The position numbers and the translations under genes were made by a program. The notes beneath the pieces are model-generated. The model saw only the letters and a list, made by a program, of their open reading frames with translations. It did not search any database and had not been told where the DNA came from. This document shows positions 8,530-17,642 of a stretch of 64,000 bases of DNA, piece after piece. How positions within the stretch are numbered: the stretch's first letter is position 1; each line of letters opens with the position of its first letter. The stretch comes from Arthrobacter sp. N199823 (lineage in GTDB: Bacteria; Actinomycetota; Actinomycetes; Actinomycetales; Micrococcaceae), in the NCBI RefSeq assembly GCF_002929705.1, contig NZ_PJIN01000004.1, positions 1 through 64,000 of the forward strand, read 5' to 3'.

Positions 8530-9840
8530 ATGGATTACACAACTTCTTCAGCCGGTAGGCGCACCAAGTCCGCCGCTGCCGGCCCGGACGGCTCCACAGG
8601 CCCCAAGATCTCCCGGCCAGCTCTCATGGCCGTTCTGGTCTGCTGGCTGCTGGTGGTGTTTGACGGCTACGACTTGATTGTCTACGGTACCGTTCAGTCC
8701 TCACTGATCAACGACACCGGCTGGGGGCTGACCAAGGCCACGGCGGGAACGGTCGGTTCACTGGCCTTTGCCGGCATGATGATCGGCGCTATCTTCGCCG
8801 GCCGCCTGGCCGACAAGCTGGGCCGCCGCACCACAATTCTTGGTTGCTCCATTGCCTTCTCGCTTTTTAGTGTCCTGTGCGCCTTCGCTCCCAACGCTTA
8901 CATCTTTGGAGCCCTGCGTCTGCTGGCAGGAATTGGCTTGGGTGGATTGGTTCCCTCAGCCAACGCGTTGGTAGCGGAGCTGGTGCCCGTCAAGTGGCGA
9001 TCAGCCATTGCTACGTTGATGATGTCAGGTGTTCCCATCGGCGGAACCATTGCCGCCTTGGTTGGCATTCCACTGATCCCGGTCTTTGGATGGCCTGTCA
9101 TGTTCATGATTGCCGGGTTGGCCTTGGTGGTTGTTGTGCCGCTGGGCTTCAAGTACCTACCCAAGACTGCCGCACCCACCTCTTCCACAGAGCGCGGCGG
9201 ATTTGGCGCATTACTCAAGGCACCGTACTTGGGGGCCAGCATCCTCTTTGCTTTAGCCACGCTCGCAACGCTCTTTGCCTGGTACGGTCTGGGCACCTGG
9301 CTTCCCAACCTGATGCAGATGGCCGGCTACAACCTCGGCTCAGCACTGACCTTTGCCGTGGCCCTGAACTTGGGTGCGGTGGCGGGCTCGGTCATAACAG
9401 CGTGGGCAGGCGGCAGGTTTGGACCTGTTCGCACCGGAGTGGTTGCCGCAGCCGTGGCTGCCGCAGCCTTGGCGGTCATCGTTTCAGGACCGCCCGTGGG
9501 AGTTGTTTACGCAATGCTCGTCTTGGCAGGCGTCGGCACCCACGGCACCCAGTGCCTGATCATTGCAGCCGTTGCTACCAGATACCCCGCCCATCTGCGC
9601 GGCACGGCACTTGGTTGGGCACTCGGCGTCGGCCGGATCGGTGCCGTGGCTGCTCCCCAGGTTGGTGGCGTACTGCTGGCCGCCGGGATGGGCGTCAATT
9701 CGAACTTCATGGCCTTCGCCGGCGCCGCAGCCGTGGCCGCCATCCTTCTCTGGGTTATCTCGGTGCGCATCAAAAGCACCCCGGAATCCATCACCACTTC
9801 ATCCGTCTCCACCTCGTCCGTAGGAATCACCAATGTCTAA
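8530..9840 (+). CDS. Aromatic acid:H+ symporter, MFS (AAHS family), likely 3-hydroxybenzoate/gentisate uptake
   Basis: This 436-residue, 12-TM major facilitator has the AAHS signature FDGYDLIVYG in TM1. The A-motif GRLADKLGRRTTI follows between TM2 and TM3. I chose the start at 8530; the open frame to 8449 would run through the iclR start and operator. It is translationally linked to the hydroxylase downstream (8-base overlap), which points to uptake of 3-hydroxybenzoate or gentisate. The family is clear; the substrate is inferred from context. Confidence 0.85.
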   Translation: MDYTTSSAGRRTKSAAAGPDGSTGPKISRPALMAVLVCWLLVVFDGYDLIVYGTVQSSLINDTGWGLTKATAGTVGSLAFAGMMIGAIFAGRLADKLGRRTTILGCSIAFSLFSVLCAFAPNAYIFGALRLLAGIGLGGLVPSANALVAELVPVKWRSAIATLMMSGVPIGGTIAALVGIPLIPVFGWPVMFMIAGLALVVVVPLGFKYLPKTAAPTSSTERGGFGALLKAPYLGASILFALATLATLFAWYGLGTWLPNLMQMAGYNLGSALTFAVALNLGAVAGSVITAWAGGRFGPVRTGVVAAAVAAAALAVIVSGPPVGVVYAMLVLAGVGTHGTQCLIIAAVATRYPAHLRGTALGWALGVGRIGAVAAPQVGGVLLAAGMGVNSNFMAFAGAAAVAAILLWVISVRIKSTPESITTSSVSTSSVGITNV

Positions 9841-11122
9841 TGCACCTTTGTCCACCACGGCCCAGTCCAGCACCGGCACGGCAACCACCCCAACTCAGGA
9901 TGTCCTGGTAGTTGGCGGCGGCATGGCCGGATTGGCAGGTGCCCTTGCACTGCGGGAAAATGGTGCATCCGTAACCCTTGTTGAAAACGCTGCCGAATTC
10001 GGTGAAGTAGGAGCGGGTCTGCAGATGGCCCCCAACGCCTCCCGCGTCCTGAAGCGCTGGGGCTTGCTGGAGAAGGCCCTGGAAATCGGCGTCCAGCCCA
10101 AGCACCTCGTCTTCCGTGACGCCATCACCGGTGAGGAATTGACCCGCCAGTCCCTCGGCGCCGAATTCGAAGAGCACTACGGCGCCCCGTACGTGGTGAT
10201 CCACCGCAGCGACCTGCACCGCATCCTCCTGGACGCTTGCCGCGACTCCGGAGTGAACCTGCAAAATGGCGTTTTTGTCCAGAAGGTAGAGACCGACGGC
10301 GTTAAGGCCCGGGCGTTTGCCGCCAACGGCGACGTCTACGAGGCTGATGCCGTTCTGGCTGCAGATGGCTTGAAGTCAACGTTGCGCAAGGCTGTCTCCG
10401 AGGACACTCCCGTACCGTCGTCGTATGTTGCTTACAGGGGTACCGTGCCCATCACGGACGCCACGCCTCAGGCCGACCTGGAAGACGTCATTGTCTACCT
10501 GGGCCCGAACTGCCACCTAGTTCAGTACCCACTGCGCAAGGGGGAGTTGCTGAATACGGTGGCCGTGTTCAAGTCGGCTTCGTTTGAACGTGGGGAAGAG
10601 CAGTACGGCGGCGTTGACGAGCTCGAAGCAGCCTACAAGGACTGTGTCCCTGCCGTTCAGAACGCTTTGGCGAACTTGGCCACCAGCATCCGCTGGCCCA
10701 TGTATGACAAGAACCCCATTGAGAACTGGGTGACCGGCCGCATGGCACTCATCGGCGATGCCGCACACCCCATGCTCCAGTACTTGGCACAGGGTGCCTG
10801 CCAGGCATTGGAAGATGCGGCAGTTCTGCAGGAAGTGACGCAGGGGACCGTGTTCACCGAAGCCGGTATTGACGCTGCAGCGTGGGAAGGCGCATTCAAG
10901 GACTTCAATGAGGCCCGCGCAGCCCGCACCGCACGCGTCCAGCGCACCGCACGAGTCTGGGGCGAGTCCTGGCACGTTTCCGGCCTGGCACGCACGCTTC
11001 GCAACATGCTGTTCAAGAGCCGCGGCGACGGCAACTACCAGTACAACGACTGGCTGTACGGCCAGGAAGGCGACGGCGTTCCCTCCGTGAAGCCGGTCGA
11101 GAAGAAGGTTCTCGCAGGCTAA
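9833..11122 (+). CDS. 3-hydroxybenzoate 6-hydroxylase (FAD monooxygenase)
   Basis: This 429-residue group A flavoprotein hydroxylase would convert 3-hydroxybenzoate to gentisate with NADH and O2. The FAD-binding VVGGGMAGLAGALALRENGA lies near the N-terminus. The second FAD motif GDAAHPMLQYLAQGACQALE lies near residue 305. Its place beside the transporter and opposite a complete gentisate pathway supports this substrate over salicylate. Salicylate 5-hydroxylase chemistry would use a different, multicomponent enzyme; salicylate 1-hydroxylase is the closest alternative. Confidence 0.85.
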   Translation: MSNAPLSTTAQSSTGTATTPTQDVLVVGGGMAGLAGALALRENGASVTLVENAAEFGEVGAGLQMAPNASRVLKRWGLLEKALEIGVQPKHLVFRDAITGEELTRQSLGAEFEEHYGAPYVVIHRSDLHRILLDACRDSGVNLQNGVFVQKVETDGVKARAFAANGDVYEADAVLAADGLKSTLRKAVSEDTPVPSSYVAYRGTVPITDATPQADLEDVIVYLGPNCHLVQYPLRKGELLNTVAVFKSASFERGEEQYGGVDELEAAYKDCVPAVQNALANLATSIRWPMYDKNPIENWVTGRMALIGDAAHPMLQYLAQGACQALEDAAVLQEVTQGTVFTEAGIDAAAWEGAFKDFNEARAARTARVQRTARVWGESWHVSGLARTLRNMLFKSRGDGNYQYNDWLYGQEGDGVPSVKPVEKKVLAG

Positions 11123-11141
11123 TTGCGCTAACGCTGCCACA

Positions 11142-11184
11142 AAGAAAGTGCCCGTCCCAACTGTTGGGGCGGGCACTTTCTTGT
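11142..11184. terminator. Bidirectional intrinsic terminator between convergent genes
   Basis: A 13-bp stem AAGAAAGTGCCCG/CGGGCACTTTCTT is flanked by A- and T-rich ends on both strands. It lies between the convergent hydroxylase and TetR genes. Confidence 0.85.
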
Positions 11185-11203
11185 TTCAGGCTAGGCGGTC
11201 TGG

Positions 11204-11854
11204 CTAGCTTGGTCGAATGCCCTCGAGTAACAGTGTCAACGCGCGTTGAGCGGACACAGGCCAACCGGATTCTTTGACAGGGGCCGCCACGTGCGCCATG
11301 GCTGACATCAGTAGCATGTCCGTGGGCTCAAAGTCGTCTCGGACTACCTGCTGCTCCTTGGCCCTTGCCACAAGAAACTCAAGCTGATGCGTTATCCGAT
11401 GCTGGAGGGAGTCCAGGGCTTCGTGAAGTTCTTGATGGGAGGAGCCTCGGGCCCAACCGGCCCCGCCGACATAGCCACCAAGAATCAATTCACGCATGCC
11501 ACGATCGTTCAGAAATTGTTCCGTGGACTTGGTCAAAAAGTAGACCAGCCCCTCCCAGGGATCCTCGTGACCATTGGCATCAATCGACAGTTTCTCACCG
11601 TAGTCAAGGTGCTCTCGGTAAACTTCCAGAATCAACAAATCTTTGTCACGGTACCGGCGGTACAGGGTTGCCACTCCCACGCCGGCGGCCTTGGCAATGT
11701 CAGCCAGAGGCACCCCCAGCCCATCCTTGGCGAACAATTCATGGGCCTCTTGACGCAAGTGCTCTAGGCGCGCGGTGACGGACTCAACAGCGGCAGCTTC
11801 CGCAGTAGCTTCCGCGGCCGAATCGTGGGGGTTCATGCCCGGCAAGTGTGTCAT
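11204..11854 (-). CDS. TetR/AcrR-family repressor, likely of the adjacent efflux MFS
   Basis: This 216-residue protein has an N-terminal TetR helix-turn-helix (about residues 30-75, with LADIAKAAGVGVATLYRRY). A C-terminal ligand-binding domain follows. It is divergent from the MFS efflux gene, with two near-identical 18-bp palindromes between them. This is the classic arrangement for a drug-responsive repressor controlling itself and a pump. The ATG at 11836 is an alternative start; neither has a clear ribosome site. Confidence 0.85.
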   Translation of the reverse strand: MTHLPGMNPHDSAAEATAEAAAVESVTARLEHLRQEAHELFAKDGLGVPLADIAKAAGVGVATLYRRYRDKDLLILEVYREHLDYGEKLSIDANGHEDPWEGLVYFLTKSTEQFLNDRGMRELILGGYVGGAGWARGSSHQELHEALDSLQHRITHQLEFLVARAKEQQVVRDDFEPTDMLLMSAMAHVAAPVKESGWPVSAQRALTLLLEGIRPS

Positions 11855-11924
11855 GCAAGTGGCTTTCGGTAGTAGGGCGGGTTACAAGTGGCGTCAACCT
11901 CAGTCTATCGTGAAATTAAACACG

Positions 11925-11942
11925 GCGGAATAGCTGTTCCGC
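11925..11942. promoter_or_regulatory. Predicted TetR operator 1
   Basis: GCGGAATAGCTGTTCCGC is a perfect palindrome in the tetR/MFS intergenic region. It is nearly identical to the site at 11957-11974. Confidence 0.75.
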
Positions 11943-11956
11943 ATGAGCTAAGCTAT

Positions 11957-11974
11957 GAGGAATAGTTGTTCCGC
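11957..11974. promoter_or_regulatory. Predicted TetR operator 2
   Basis: GAGGAATAGTTGTTCCGC differs from operator 1 at two positions. It is centred 32 bp away, about three helical turns, so two dimers could bind the same face of the DNA. It ends 39 bp before the MFS start. Confidence 0.7.
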
Positions 11975-12013
11975 TGGGACAGCTTCATCACCTGAAAGAA
12001 GCAAAAGAGACTT

Positions 12014-13504
12014 ATGAGCATCGTTACAAAATCGGACCAGAGGAGCCAGACTCCGCAATTGGCACCTGACTCCAAATGGGTCGGCCTTCGCTGGTGGTCC
12101 ATGTTGGCCATCGGCATGTCCCAACTCATGGTGGTGCTTGATGCAACCATTATGAACGTGGCGCTTCCGAGCGCCCAGATTGAACTTGCTTTTTCGGACA
12201 CACTCCGTCCGTGGGCCATCACGGCCTACGCTCTCGCCTTTGGCGGTTTGCTCCTGTTGGGAGGCCGTATTGCTGACCTGATGGGTCGCAAGCAGATCTT
12301 CCTCATTGGCTTGGTGGGCTTCGCCGTAGCCTCGGCACTCGGTGGCGCTGCCCCCACTTTCGCGATCCTGCTGGCCGCGCGCGTACTGCAGGGAATCTTC
12401 GCGGCCCTGTTGGCTCCGGCAGCTCTCTCGTTGTTGACCACCACCTTCATCGATCCCGCAGAACGTGGCAAAGCCTTTGGTATCTTCGGTGCTCTAGCTG
12501 GTGCCGGAGGCGCTGTCGGTCTGCTGCTCGGTGGCGTGCTGACGGAAACACTATCTTGGCGCTGGACGCTTTACGTCAACATCGCCTTTGCGGCCATTGC
12601 TTTTGTGGTGGGCCTTATTGCCATCGCCCCCACAGCGAGTGAACGGGGCGTTAAGCTGGATGTTCCGGGCGCCATCTTTGCCTCATTGGGCTTCTTTGCC
12701 TTGGTCTTCGGATTTACCAATGCTGAAGAACGTGGCTTTGGTGACGTGCGCACCTGGGGCTTCCTCGCCGCCGGACTGGTTCTGCTCGTTGTCTTCGTCA
12801 TGATCCAACGCAAGGGAAAGTCTCCGCTGCTGCCGCTGCACATTGTGCTTGACCGGGATCGGGGAGCCTCCATGATCGCCATTTTCGTCGCTGGGGCAGT
12901 GGTCTTTGGTGTGAACCTGTACCTGGTGTACTACCTGCAGATCGTGCTCGGTTTCACCCCGTTGCAAACCGGCTTGGCCGTACTCCCGTTGTGCTTGGGA
13001 ATCATGATCGCTGCGGTTGTTTCTGCCTCGGCACTCATGCCCAAGTTGGGGGCAAAGATGCTGGTTCCGGCCGGCATGGTCATCTCTGCCATTGGCTCAG
13101 TCCTGCTGATGTCGGCCAAGGCTGACAGCAGCTACGCTCTGCATGTCGCTGTGCCGATGTTCGTCATTGCTCTTGGTCTGGGTGCCATTATTTCCTCGGC
13201 AATGAGCGTAGGCACCTTGGGTGTTGACCGCCATCATGCGGGTGCCGCATCCGCAGCCGTGAACGCATCACAGCAGCTTGGCGGCTCCATTGGCCTAGCC
13301 GTGCTGAACACCTTGGTTGCCGGAGCAACCATCACGGCTCTCGACGGCGGCAAGGGTCAGCTGGAATCCCTCGTCGGCGGTTACTCAGGCGCATACTTCG
13401 CCTGCGCCGTGTTGCTGGTGGTAGGCGCCATCGTGACGGCCCTGATGTACAGACGCCGTGCCGACGCGGCCGTTCCCACCGGCGAAGCAGCCGTGCACAT
13501 GTAG
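12014..13504 (+). CDS. Multidrug efflux MFS transporter, DHA2 (14-TM) family
   Basis: This 496-residue protein has about 14 hydrophobic segments. Motif A (GGRIADLMGRKQIFL) lies between TM2 and TM3. Motif D1 in TM1 (LDATIMNVALPSAQ) and the motif C-like glycine-rich TM5 (GAGGAVGLLLGGVL) indicate a drug:H+ antiporter of the EmrB/QacA/LfrA type. Control by the divergent TetR protein through the two palindromes is likely. The transported compounds cannot be told from sequence. Confidence 0.88.
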   Translation: MSIVTKSDQRSQTPQLAPDSKWVGLRWWSMLAIGMSQLMVVLDATIMNVALPSAQIELAFSDTLRPWAITAYALAFGGLLLLGGRIADLMGRKQIFLIGLVGFAVASALGGAAPTFAILLAARVLQGIFAALLAPAALSLLTTTFIDPAERGKAFGIFGALAGAGGAVGLLLGGVLTETLSWRWTLYVNIAFAAIAFVVGLIAIAPTASERGVKLDVPGAIFASLGFFALVFGFTNAEERGFGDVRTWGFLAAGLVLLVVFVMIQRKGKSPLLPLHIVLDRDRGASMIAIFVAGAVVFGVNLYLVYYLQIVLGFTPLQTGLAVLPLCLGIMIAAVVSASALMPKLGAKMLVPAGMVISAIGSVLLMSAKADSSYALHVAVPMFVIALGLGAIISSAMSVGTLGVDRHHAGAASAAVNASQQLGGSIGLAVLNTLVAGATITALDGGKGQLESLVGGYSGAYFACAVLLVVGAIVTALMYRRRADAAVPTGEAAVHM

Positions 13505-13639
13505 TCTTCTGGCGCCTGCAGTGCTCGCATGGCCAGCCAGCTGATAGGCGGCTAAAGAGGTCCGCCTTGTTTTGCTCGTGCTGACACTGATGCCTAGAAC
13601 TCCGACCCGCAGGATCTCAGGCTGGCATGTCAACCACGG

Positions 13640-14014
13640 ATGGGTTCGATGAGTAGCGATCTAAGCAGCCTCGTGGATCCTGGCAACATTGACGCAGCCC
13701 TCCTAGCGGCTAGGGGATTAGATCCCGAACGCATCAGGGAATCCCTGTTCAGAGGTGACGGATTTATGACAGATTCGGCAGATTGGTTCGCTCGGGCATA
13801 CCTCACAGAATTAGCCGATGTTCCACACGCCGAACAAATCGGCGCCAAAATAGCTACCGAGTCCAAAAAACTTGTCATCGAGTACTTGGCAGAATCCATT
13901 GGTGGAAAAGACCTAGAAGATTGGGCAACCAGCCAAGAGAGACCCCTGAGTCAAGATCAACGCAACGCCTGGCGAGAGGCAGCACAACAACTCCGGGAAA
14001 TTTCCGTTCCCTAG
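13640..14014 (+). CDS. Hypothetical protein
   Basis: This 124-residue soluble, acidic protein has no family I recognise. It is predicted mostly helical, with LAARGLDPERIRESLFRGDG near the N-terminus and many Glu/Gln/Arg residues at the C-terminus. An internal ATG at 13649 is an alternative start; neither start has a strong ribosome site. Base composition is somewhat more AT-rich than its neighbours. It stands alone between the efflux gene and a terminator. Confidence 0.55.
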   Translation: MGSMSSDLSSLVDPGNIDAALLAARGLDPERIRESLFRGDGFMTDSADWFARAYLTELADVPHAEQIGAKIATESKKLVIEYLAESIGGKDLEDWATSQERPLSQDQRNAWREAAQQLREISVP

Positions 14015-14064
14015 AACACGAGATCCGCACTGGCCTTGGCAAGAGCTAGGCGGGAATCGAGCGA

Positions 14065-14101
14065 AAAGAGCGGGGCTGCAACCTTGAAGGTTGCAGCCCC
14101 G
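14065..14101 (-). terminator. Intrinsic terminator of the CorC-like operon
   Basis: A perfect stem CGGGGCTGCAACCTT/AAGGTTGCAGCCCCG (14071-14101) is followed on the minus strand by CTCTTTTCGC. It lies about 20 bp past the stop of the minus-strand membrane-protein gene. Confidence 0.8.
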
Positions 14102-14122
14102 CCGAGTTCCCGCAAATGCTGC

Positions 14123-15163
14123 CTAGGCGCTGGTGGCGTCCTGCACCTCGCCGACCAGTTCCTCGATGATGTCCTCCAAGAAAAGAACACCAGTGGTGTT
14201 CCCCTCCGCATCAAACACTCTTGCCACGTGGGCGCCGGTTCGGCGCATGACTGCTAGGGCATCTTCTAGCTCAAGACCACTGAACGTGGACGCCAATGCC
14301 CGAATACGCTTCGCCGGAACTGGCTCGTGGAGCTTCTGAGCCGTGGTCAGGTCCATGACGTCCTTCAGGTGCAGGTAACCAACAGGTTCCCTGTCAGCGT
14401 TCACGAGGATGTAGCGGGAGTACCCGTGTTTGGCCACCGCAGACTGGATGTCGGCGGGGGAGGAACCCTCCGGCAACAGGACCATGTCACGGAGCGGAAC
14501 CTCAACATCGGAGACCTTCTTGGTGGTGAACTCAAACGCGTTGCTCAGCGTGCCACTGACATCGTTGAGCATCCCGTCACGGGTGGATTGCTCCACGATA
14601 CCTGCCACCTCATCCAGGGTGTAGGCGCTGGTGGCTCCGTCCTTGGGCTCCACCCGGAAGAGGCGCAGGATGGCGTTGGCGATGCCGTTCAGGCTCCAGA
14701 TCACCGGTTTGACGATGCGGGCCACCATGACCAGCGGCGGAGCCAGGATTAGGGCCGCACGTGTGGGCACGGAGAAGGAAATGTTCTTCGGGACCATTTC
14801 ACCGATCACCACGTGCAGGAAGGTGACCAGCAGCAGCGCCGTGATGAACGCGATGATGCCGATGGCCTCCGCGCTCAGGGAGGTCAAGCCTAGCGGGAGT
14901 TCGAGCAGGTGGTGGATCGCCGGCTCGGAGACATTGAGAATCACCAAGGAACACACGGTGATGCCCAGCTGGCTCGTGGCCAGCATCAGCGTGGCATGTT
15001 CCATGGCCCAGAGGGTAGTCTTCGCTGCCTTGGAACCTGCCTCAGCCTTGGGCTCGATCTGCGAACGACGGGCGGATATGACGGCGAATTCCGCGCCGAC
15101 AAAGAAGGCGTTGATGACCAGCAGCACGACGAGCCAGATGATTCCGGGAAGATATTCACTCAT
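14123..15163 (-). CDS. CNNM/CorC-type membrane protein (DUF21 + CBS pair)
   Basis: This 346-residue protein has an N-terminal DUF21 domain with four hydrophobic segments (about 1-190). A cytoplasmic CBS-domain pair follows (about 205-340). It lacks the C-terminal CorC_HlyC domain present in its upstream neighbour. Such proteins are linked to Mg2+ (or Co2+) efflux and homeostasis; the name 'hemolysin' is historical. Its start overlaps the end of the upstream paralogue by 8 bases, so the two probably form a pair of non-identical subunits or successive duplicates. Confidence 0.85.
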   Translation of the reverse strand: MSEYLPGIIWLVVLLVINAFFVGAEFAVISARRSQIEPKAEAGSKAAKTTLWAMEHATLMLATSQLGITVCSLVILNVSEPAIHHLLELPLGLTSLSAEAIGIIAFITALLLVTFLHVVIGEMVPKNISFSVPTRAALILAPPLVMVARIVKPVIWSLNGIANAILRLFRVEPKDGATSAYTLDEVAGIVEQSTRDGMLNDVSGTLSNAFEFTTKKVSDVEVPLRDMVLLPEGSSPADIQSAVAKHGYSRYILVNADREPVGYLHLKDVMDLTTAQKLHEPVPAKRIRALASTFSGLELEDALAVMRRTGAHVARVFDAEGNTTGVLFLEDIIEELVGEVQDATSA

Positions 15164-16508
15164 GGGTCAGGTCCTGGGTCATGTTCTCGATGATCTGGTC
15201 GTGTTCGCTCCGGGAAGGGTCCAGCGGAGTGAATTTCAAACGCTCAATATGGGTCCCCAATACGCGTTCCACGCGCAGGGTGCCTTCTGAGAGGGACACT
15301 TCGTCGCCGAGTTCGGGGATTCGGTCCAGTTGGTCGGTGACGAAACCTGCGAGGGTGTCATATTCCTCGCCGTCCGGAACCTTGATCCCGGTGCGGTCCA
15401 GCAGTTCGTCCGGGCGCAACGAGGCGTCAAAGGTCACTGAACGCCCGGTTTTCACGACCCCGACACGGACCTTGTCGTGTTCGTCCTCCAATTCCCCGAC
15501 GATCTCTTCCACGAGGTCCTCGAGAGTGACGATTCCGGCGGTTCCGCCGTGTTCGTCGGAGACGATGGCTACCTGCAGGCCCTGCTGGCGCAGCAGTCCC
15601 AGAAGCGATTCAACGCCCATCGATTCGGGGATCCGTAACGGTGCATGCATCAAGTCGGCGGCGAGCTGTGTAGCGCGTTGCTCCACGGGCAGGGCAAAGG
15701 CCGCCTTGACATGCAACACGCCCAGGATTTCGTCACGGTCCCGGCCGATCACCGGGAAACGGGAGAATCCTGTTTGGATGGCCAAGGCAATGATGTCCTC
15801 GGCATGATCCTGTGCATCTACGGCGACCATGCGCACGCGCGGTGTCATCACATCTGCGGCGCTGAGCTCGGAGAAGCGCAGAGTGCGATGCAGCAGCGTG
15901 GCGTGGTCCTGGTCCAGGACCCCTTCCAAGGCCGAGCGGCGAACCAACGAGCTGAGTTCCTCGGCGCTGCGTGCGCCGGAGAGTTCTTCCTTCGGCTCGA
16001 TGCCGAAAGACCGAATGATGGCGTTGGCGGTGTTGTTGAACAGCAGAATTACGGGTTTGAACACGGTAGTGAACAACGCCTGAAAGGGAATCACTACCTT
16101 GGCCGTTGCCAACGGCAGGGCGAGGGCGAAGTTCTTGGGAACCAGCTCGCCGATGATCATGGAGAACACCGTGGCAATGAAGATGCCGATCACTGCGCCG
16201 ATCCCCGGCACGAACGTTTCCGGAACTCCTACCCCCAGCAACGGACCCCGCAGCAGCGAACTAATAGCCGGTTCAAAGGTATAGCCGGTCAGCAGGGTGG
16301 TCAGGGTGATGCCCAGTTGGGCGCTAGAGAGGTGCGTGGAGGTGATTTTCAGGGCTTTGATGGTGGGGCCCAGACGTTTTTCTCCGCGCGCGGCGCGGGC
16401 TTCAAGGTCGTTGCGGTCCAGGTTGACCAGCGCGAATTCGGAAGCGACGAACAAGCCGGTGCCCACGGTGAGGACCAGACCAATGCCGATCATGATCCAT
16501 TCATACAT
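15156..16508 (-). CDS. CNNM/CorC-type membrane protein (DUF21 + CBS + CorC_HlyC)
   Basis: This 450-residue protein has a full domain set. A DUF21 membrane domain (about 1-200) includes SAQLGITLTTLLTGYTFEPA. Two CBS domains follow (about 215-345), then the CorC_HlyC transporter-associated domain (about 360-445). This is the family implicated in Mg2+/Co2+ export. It is the first gene of a two-gene unit. A large hairpin ending 6 bases before the ATG contains the only Shine-Dalgarno-like sequence, so translation may be controlled by RNA structure. Confidence 0.87.
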   Translation of the reverse strand: MYEWIMIGIGLVLTVGTGLFVASEFALVNLDRNDLEARAARGEKRLGPTIKALKITSTHLSSAQLGITLTTLLTGYTFEPAISSLLRGPLLGVGVPETFVPGIGAVIGIFIATVFSMIIGELVPKNFALALPLATAKVVIPFQALFTTVFKPVILLFNNTANAIIRSFGIEPKEELSGARSAEELSSLVRRSALEGVLDQDHATLLHRTLRFSELSAADVMTPRVRMVAVDAQDHAEDIIALAIQTGFSRFPVIGRDRDEILGVLHVKAAFALPVEQRATQLAADLMHAPLRIPESMGVESLLGLLRQQGLQVAIVSDEHGGTAGIVTLEDLVEEIVGELEDEHDKVRVGVVKTGRSVTFDASLRPDELLDRTGIKVPDGEEYDTLAGFVTDQLDRIPELGDEVSLSEGTLRVERVLGTHIERLKFTPLDPSRSEHDQIIENMTQDLTHE

Positions 16509-16564
16509 TGGGGCGCCCCTCTCCGGTGGGTGTCGGAATCAATCCGACAGGTGGGGAGAGGGGC
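16509..16564 (-). promoter_or_regulatory. Leader hairpin that sequesters the ribosome-binding site of the CorC-type gene
   Basis: On the minus strand a 10-bp stem pairs GCCCCTCTCC (16564-16555) with GGAGAGGGGC (16524-16515). Inside lies an internal loop, CCACC facing CCCACC, then a 7-bp stem TGTCGGA/TCCGACA capped by TTGAT. GGAG in the 3' arm is the only candidate Shine-Dalgarno sequence and is fully paired, followed by GCCCCA and the ATG. The base-pairing is directly visible; a regulatory role is inferred. Confidence 0.6.
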
Positions 16565-16730
16565 CAGGGCATATGTGTTGGGGGGTCATCCATAGTATGA
16601 CCAACTATACGGGGCCTGCCGGCCGGTAGCCGTGTTTTTGTGGCGCAGAAACCTTGATGTTTCCCGTGAATGTTCGTTCCCTGAAGCGGCTGCGGTCGCC
16701 TTCGCGTCCTTACCATCCACGGACCCGGGG

Positions 16731-17432
16731 CTAAGCCATGTCTGGAGATCCGAACCCCACCAGCAGACGGGGGAATAGCTGCCAGACTCCTTGCTGAAGG
16801 GTAGCGAGCGCATCGGCGCTGCCAGTATGAATGTCTAACAAACACTGCTGGAACATGCCATCGAAGAGAGCATAAACAGTGCGTCGTGGCAAAGCTATTT
16901 CGGTACCGTGGAAAGCTGCGTAGGTACTGACGATGGTCCAGATCATTGTCTCAAGGCTAGAATCGACCTCGGTGACATCTGCGTGGAAGTCGTCGTCAAA
17001 CATGCTCTGATTGCGTAGGTCGTACCAAAGTCTGTGCATGGGAGTATCGTCGCGAGCCGATGCGGCCAAGGCCGCAGCAAAAGCCAAGCGCACTTGCTCA
17101 GCAGAGGTGGCGTTGGATGTTATTGCGTCATAGTGCCCAACACAAGCCAGCTTGTATTCGCGCACACAGTAGGTGATGAGCTCTACCTTGTCGCGGAAGT
17201 AATAGTGGAAGACCCCGTGAGAAAATCCGGATTTCTGGGCAATCTCCCGCAAACTGGTTCGGGCATAGCCAAAGTCGTTCAAGGTGGCCAATGCGGCGGC
17301 TGCCAGTTCCGCCCGGCGCACCTCAAACCTTTCCGCCTGCCGGCTCTCTGAACTCAAGGCATCAGCAACAGAAGCCTGCGTTGCGACATCCGATTCGGTA
17401 GCTTCCCTGACAACATTCCGATTGGTCATCAT
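16731..17432 (-). CDS. TetR/AcrR-family regulator
   Basis: This 233-residue protein has a TetR helix-turn-helix at about residues 45-90 (TSLREIAQKSGFSHGVFHYYF). A BetI-like C-terminal domain follows. The N-terminal 35 residues are polar and probably disordered. GAGAGG lies just upstream of tandem ATG codons, and the second (17429) is better spaced. Neighbours on both sides belong to other units, so its target is unknown. Confidence 0.8.
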   Translation of the reverse strand: MMTNRNVVREATESDVATQASVADALSSESRQAERFEVRRAELAAAALATLNDFGYARTSLREIAQKSGFSHGVFHYYFRDKVELITYCVREYKLACVGHYDAITSNATSAEQVRLAFAAALAASARDDTPMHRLWYDLRNQSMFDDDFHADVTEVDSSLETMIWTIVSTYAAFHGTEIALPRRTVYALFDGMFQQCLLDIHTGSADALATLQQGVWQLFPRLLVGFGSPDMA

Positions 17433-17570
17433 TGCCTCTCTTCTACGGCCACTATAGACCGAAAGGCGCGGATTAATGCGTGATTCGCACTTGAGAGTGC
17501 CCCGCGGACCAACCCAGTGCAGTGACTGCCACAGGACTAACCGAGGCGGGCACCGACTGGGGCATAGGCC

Positions 17571-17619
17571 AAAAGAGCCCGTCCCCGCACAGTGACCGTG
17601 CGCAGGGGCGGACTCTCTT
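17571..17619 (-). terminator. Intrinsic terminator of the sugar operon
   Basis: An imperfect long stem starts AAGAGAGTCCGCCCC and ends GGGGACGGGCTCTTTT on the minus strand. It has a terminal T-run and lies about 25 bp past the last gene of the operon. Confidence 0.8.
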
Positions 17620-17642
17620 GATGTGGTTCTTTCACTTCAGAT

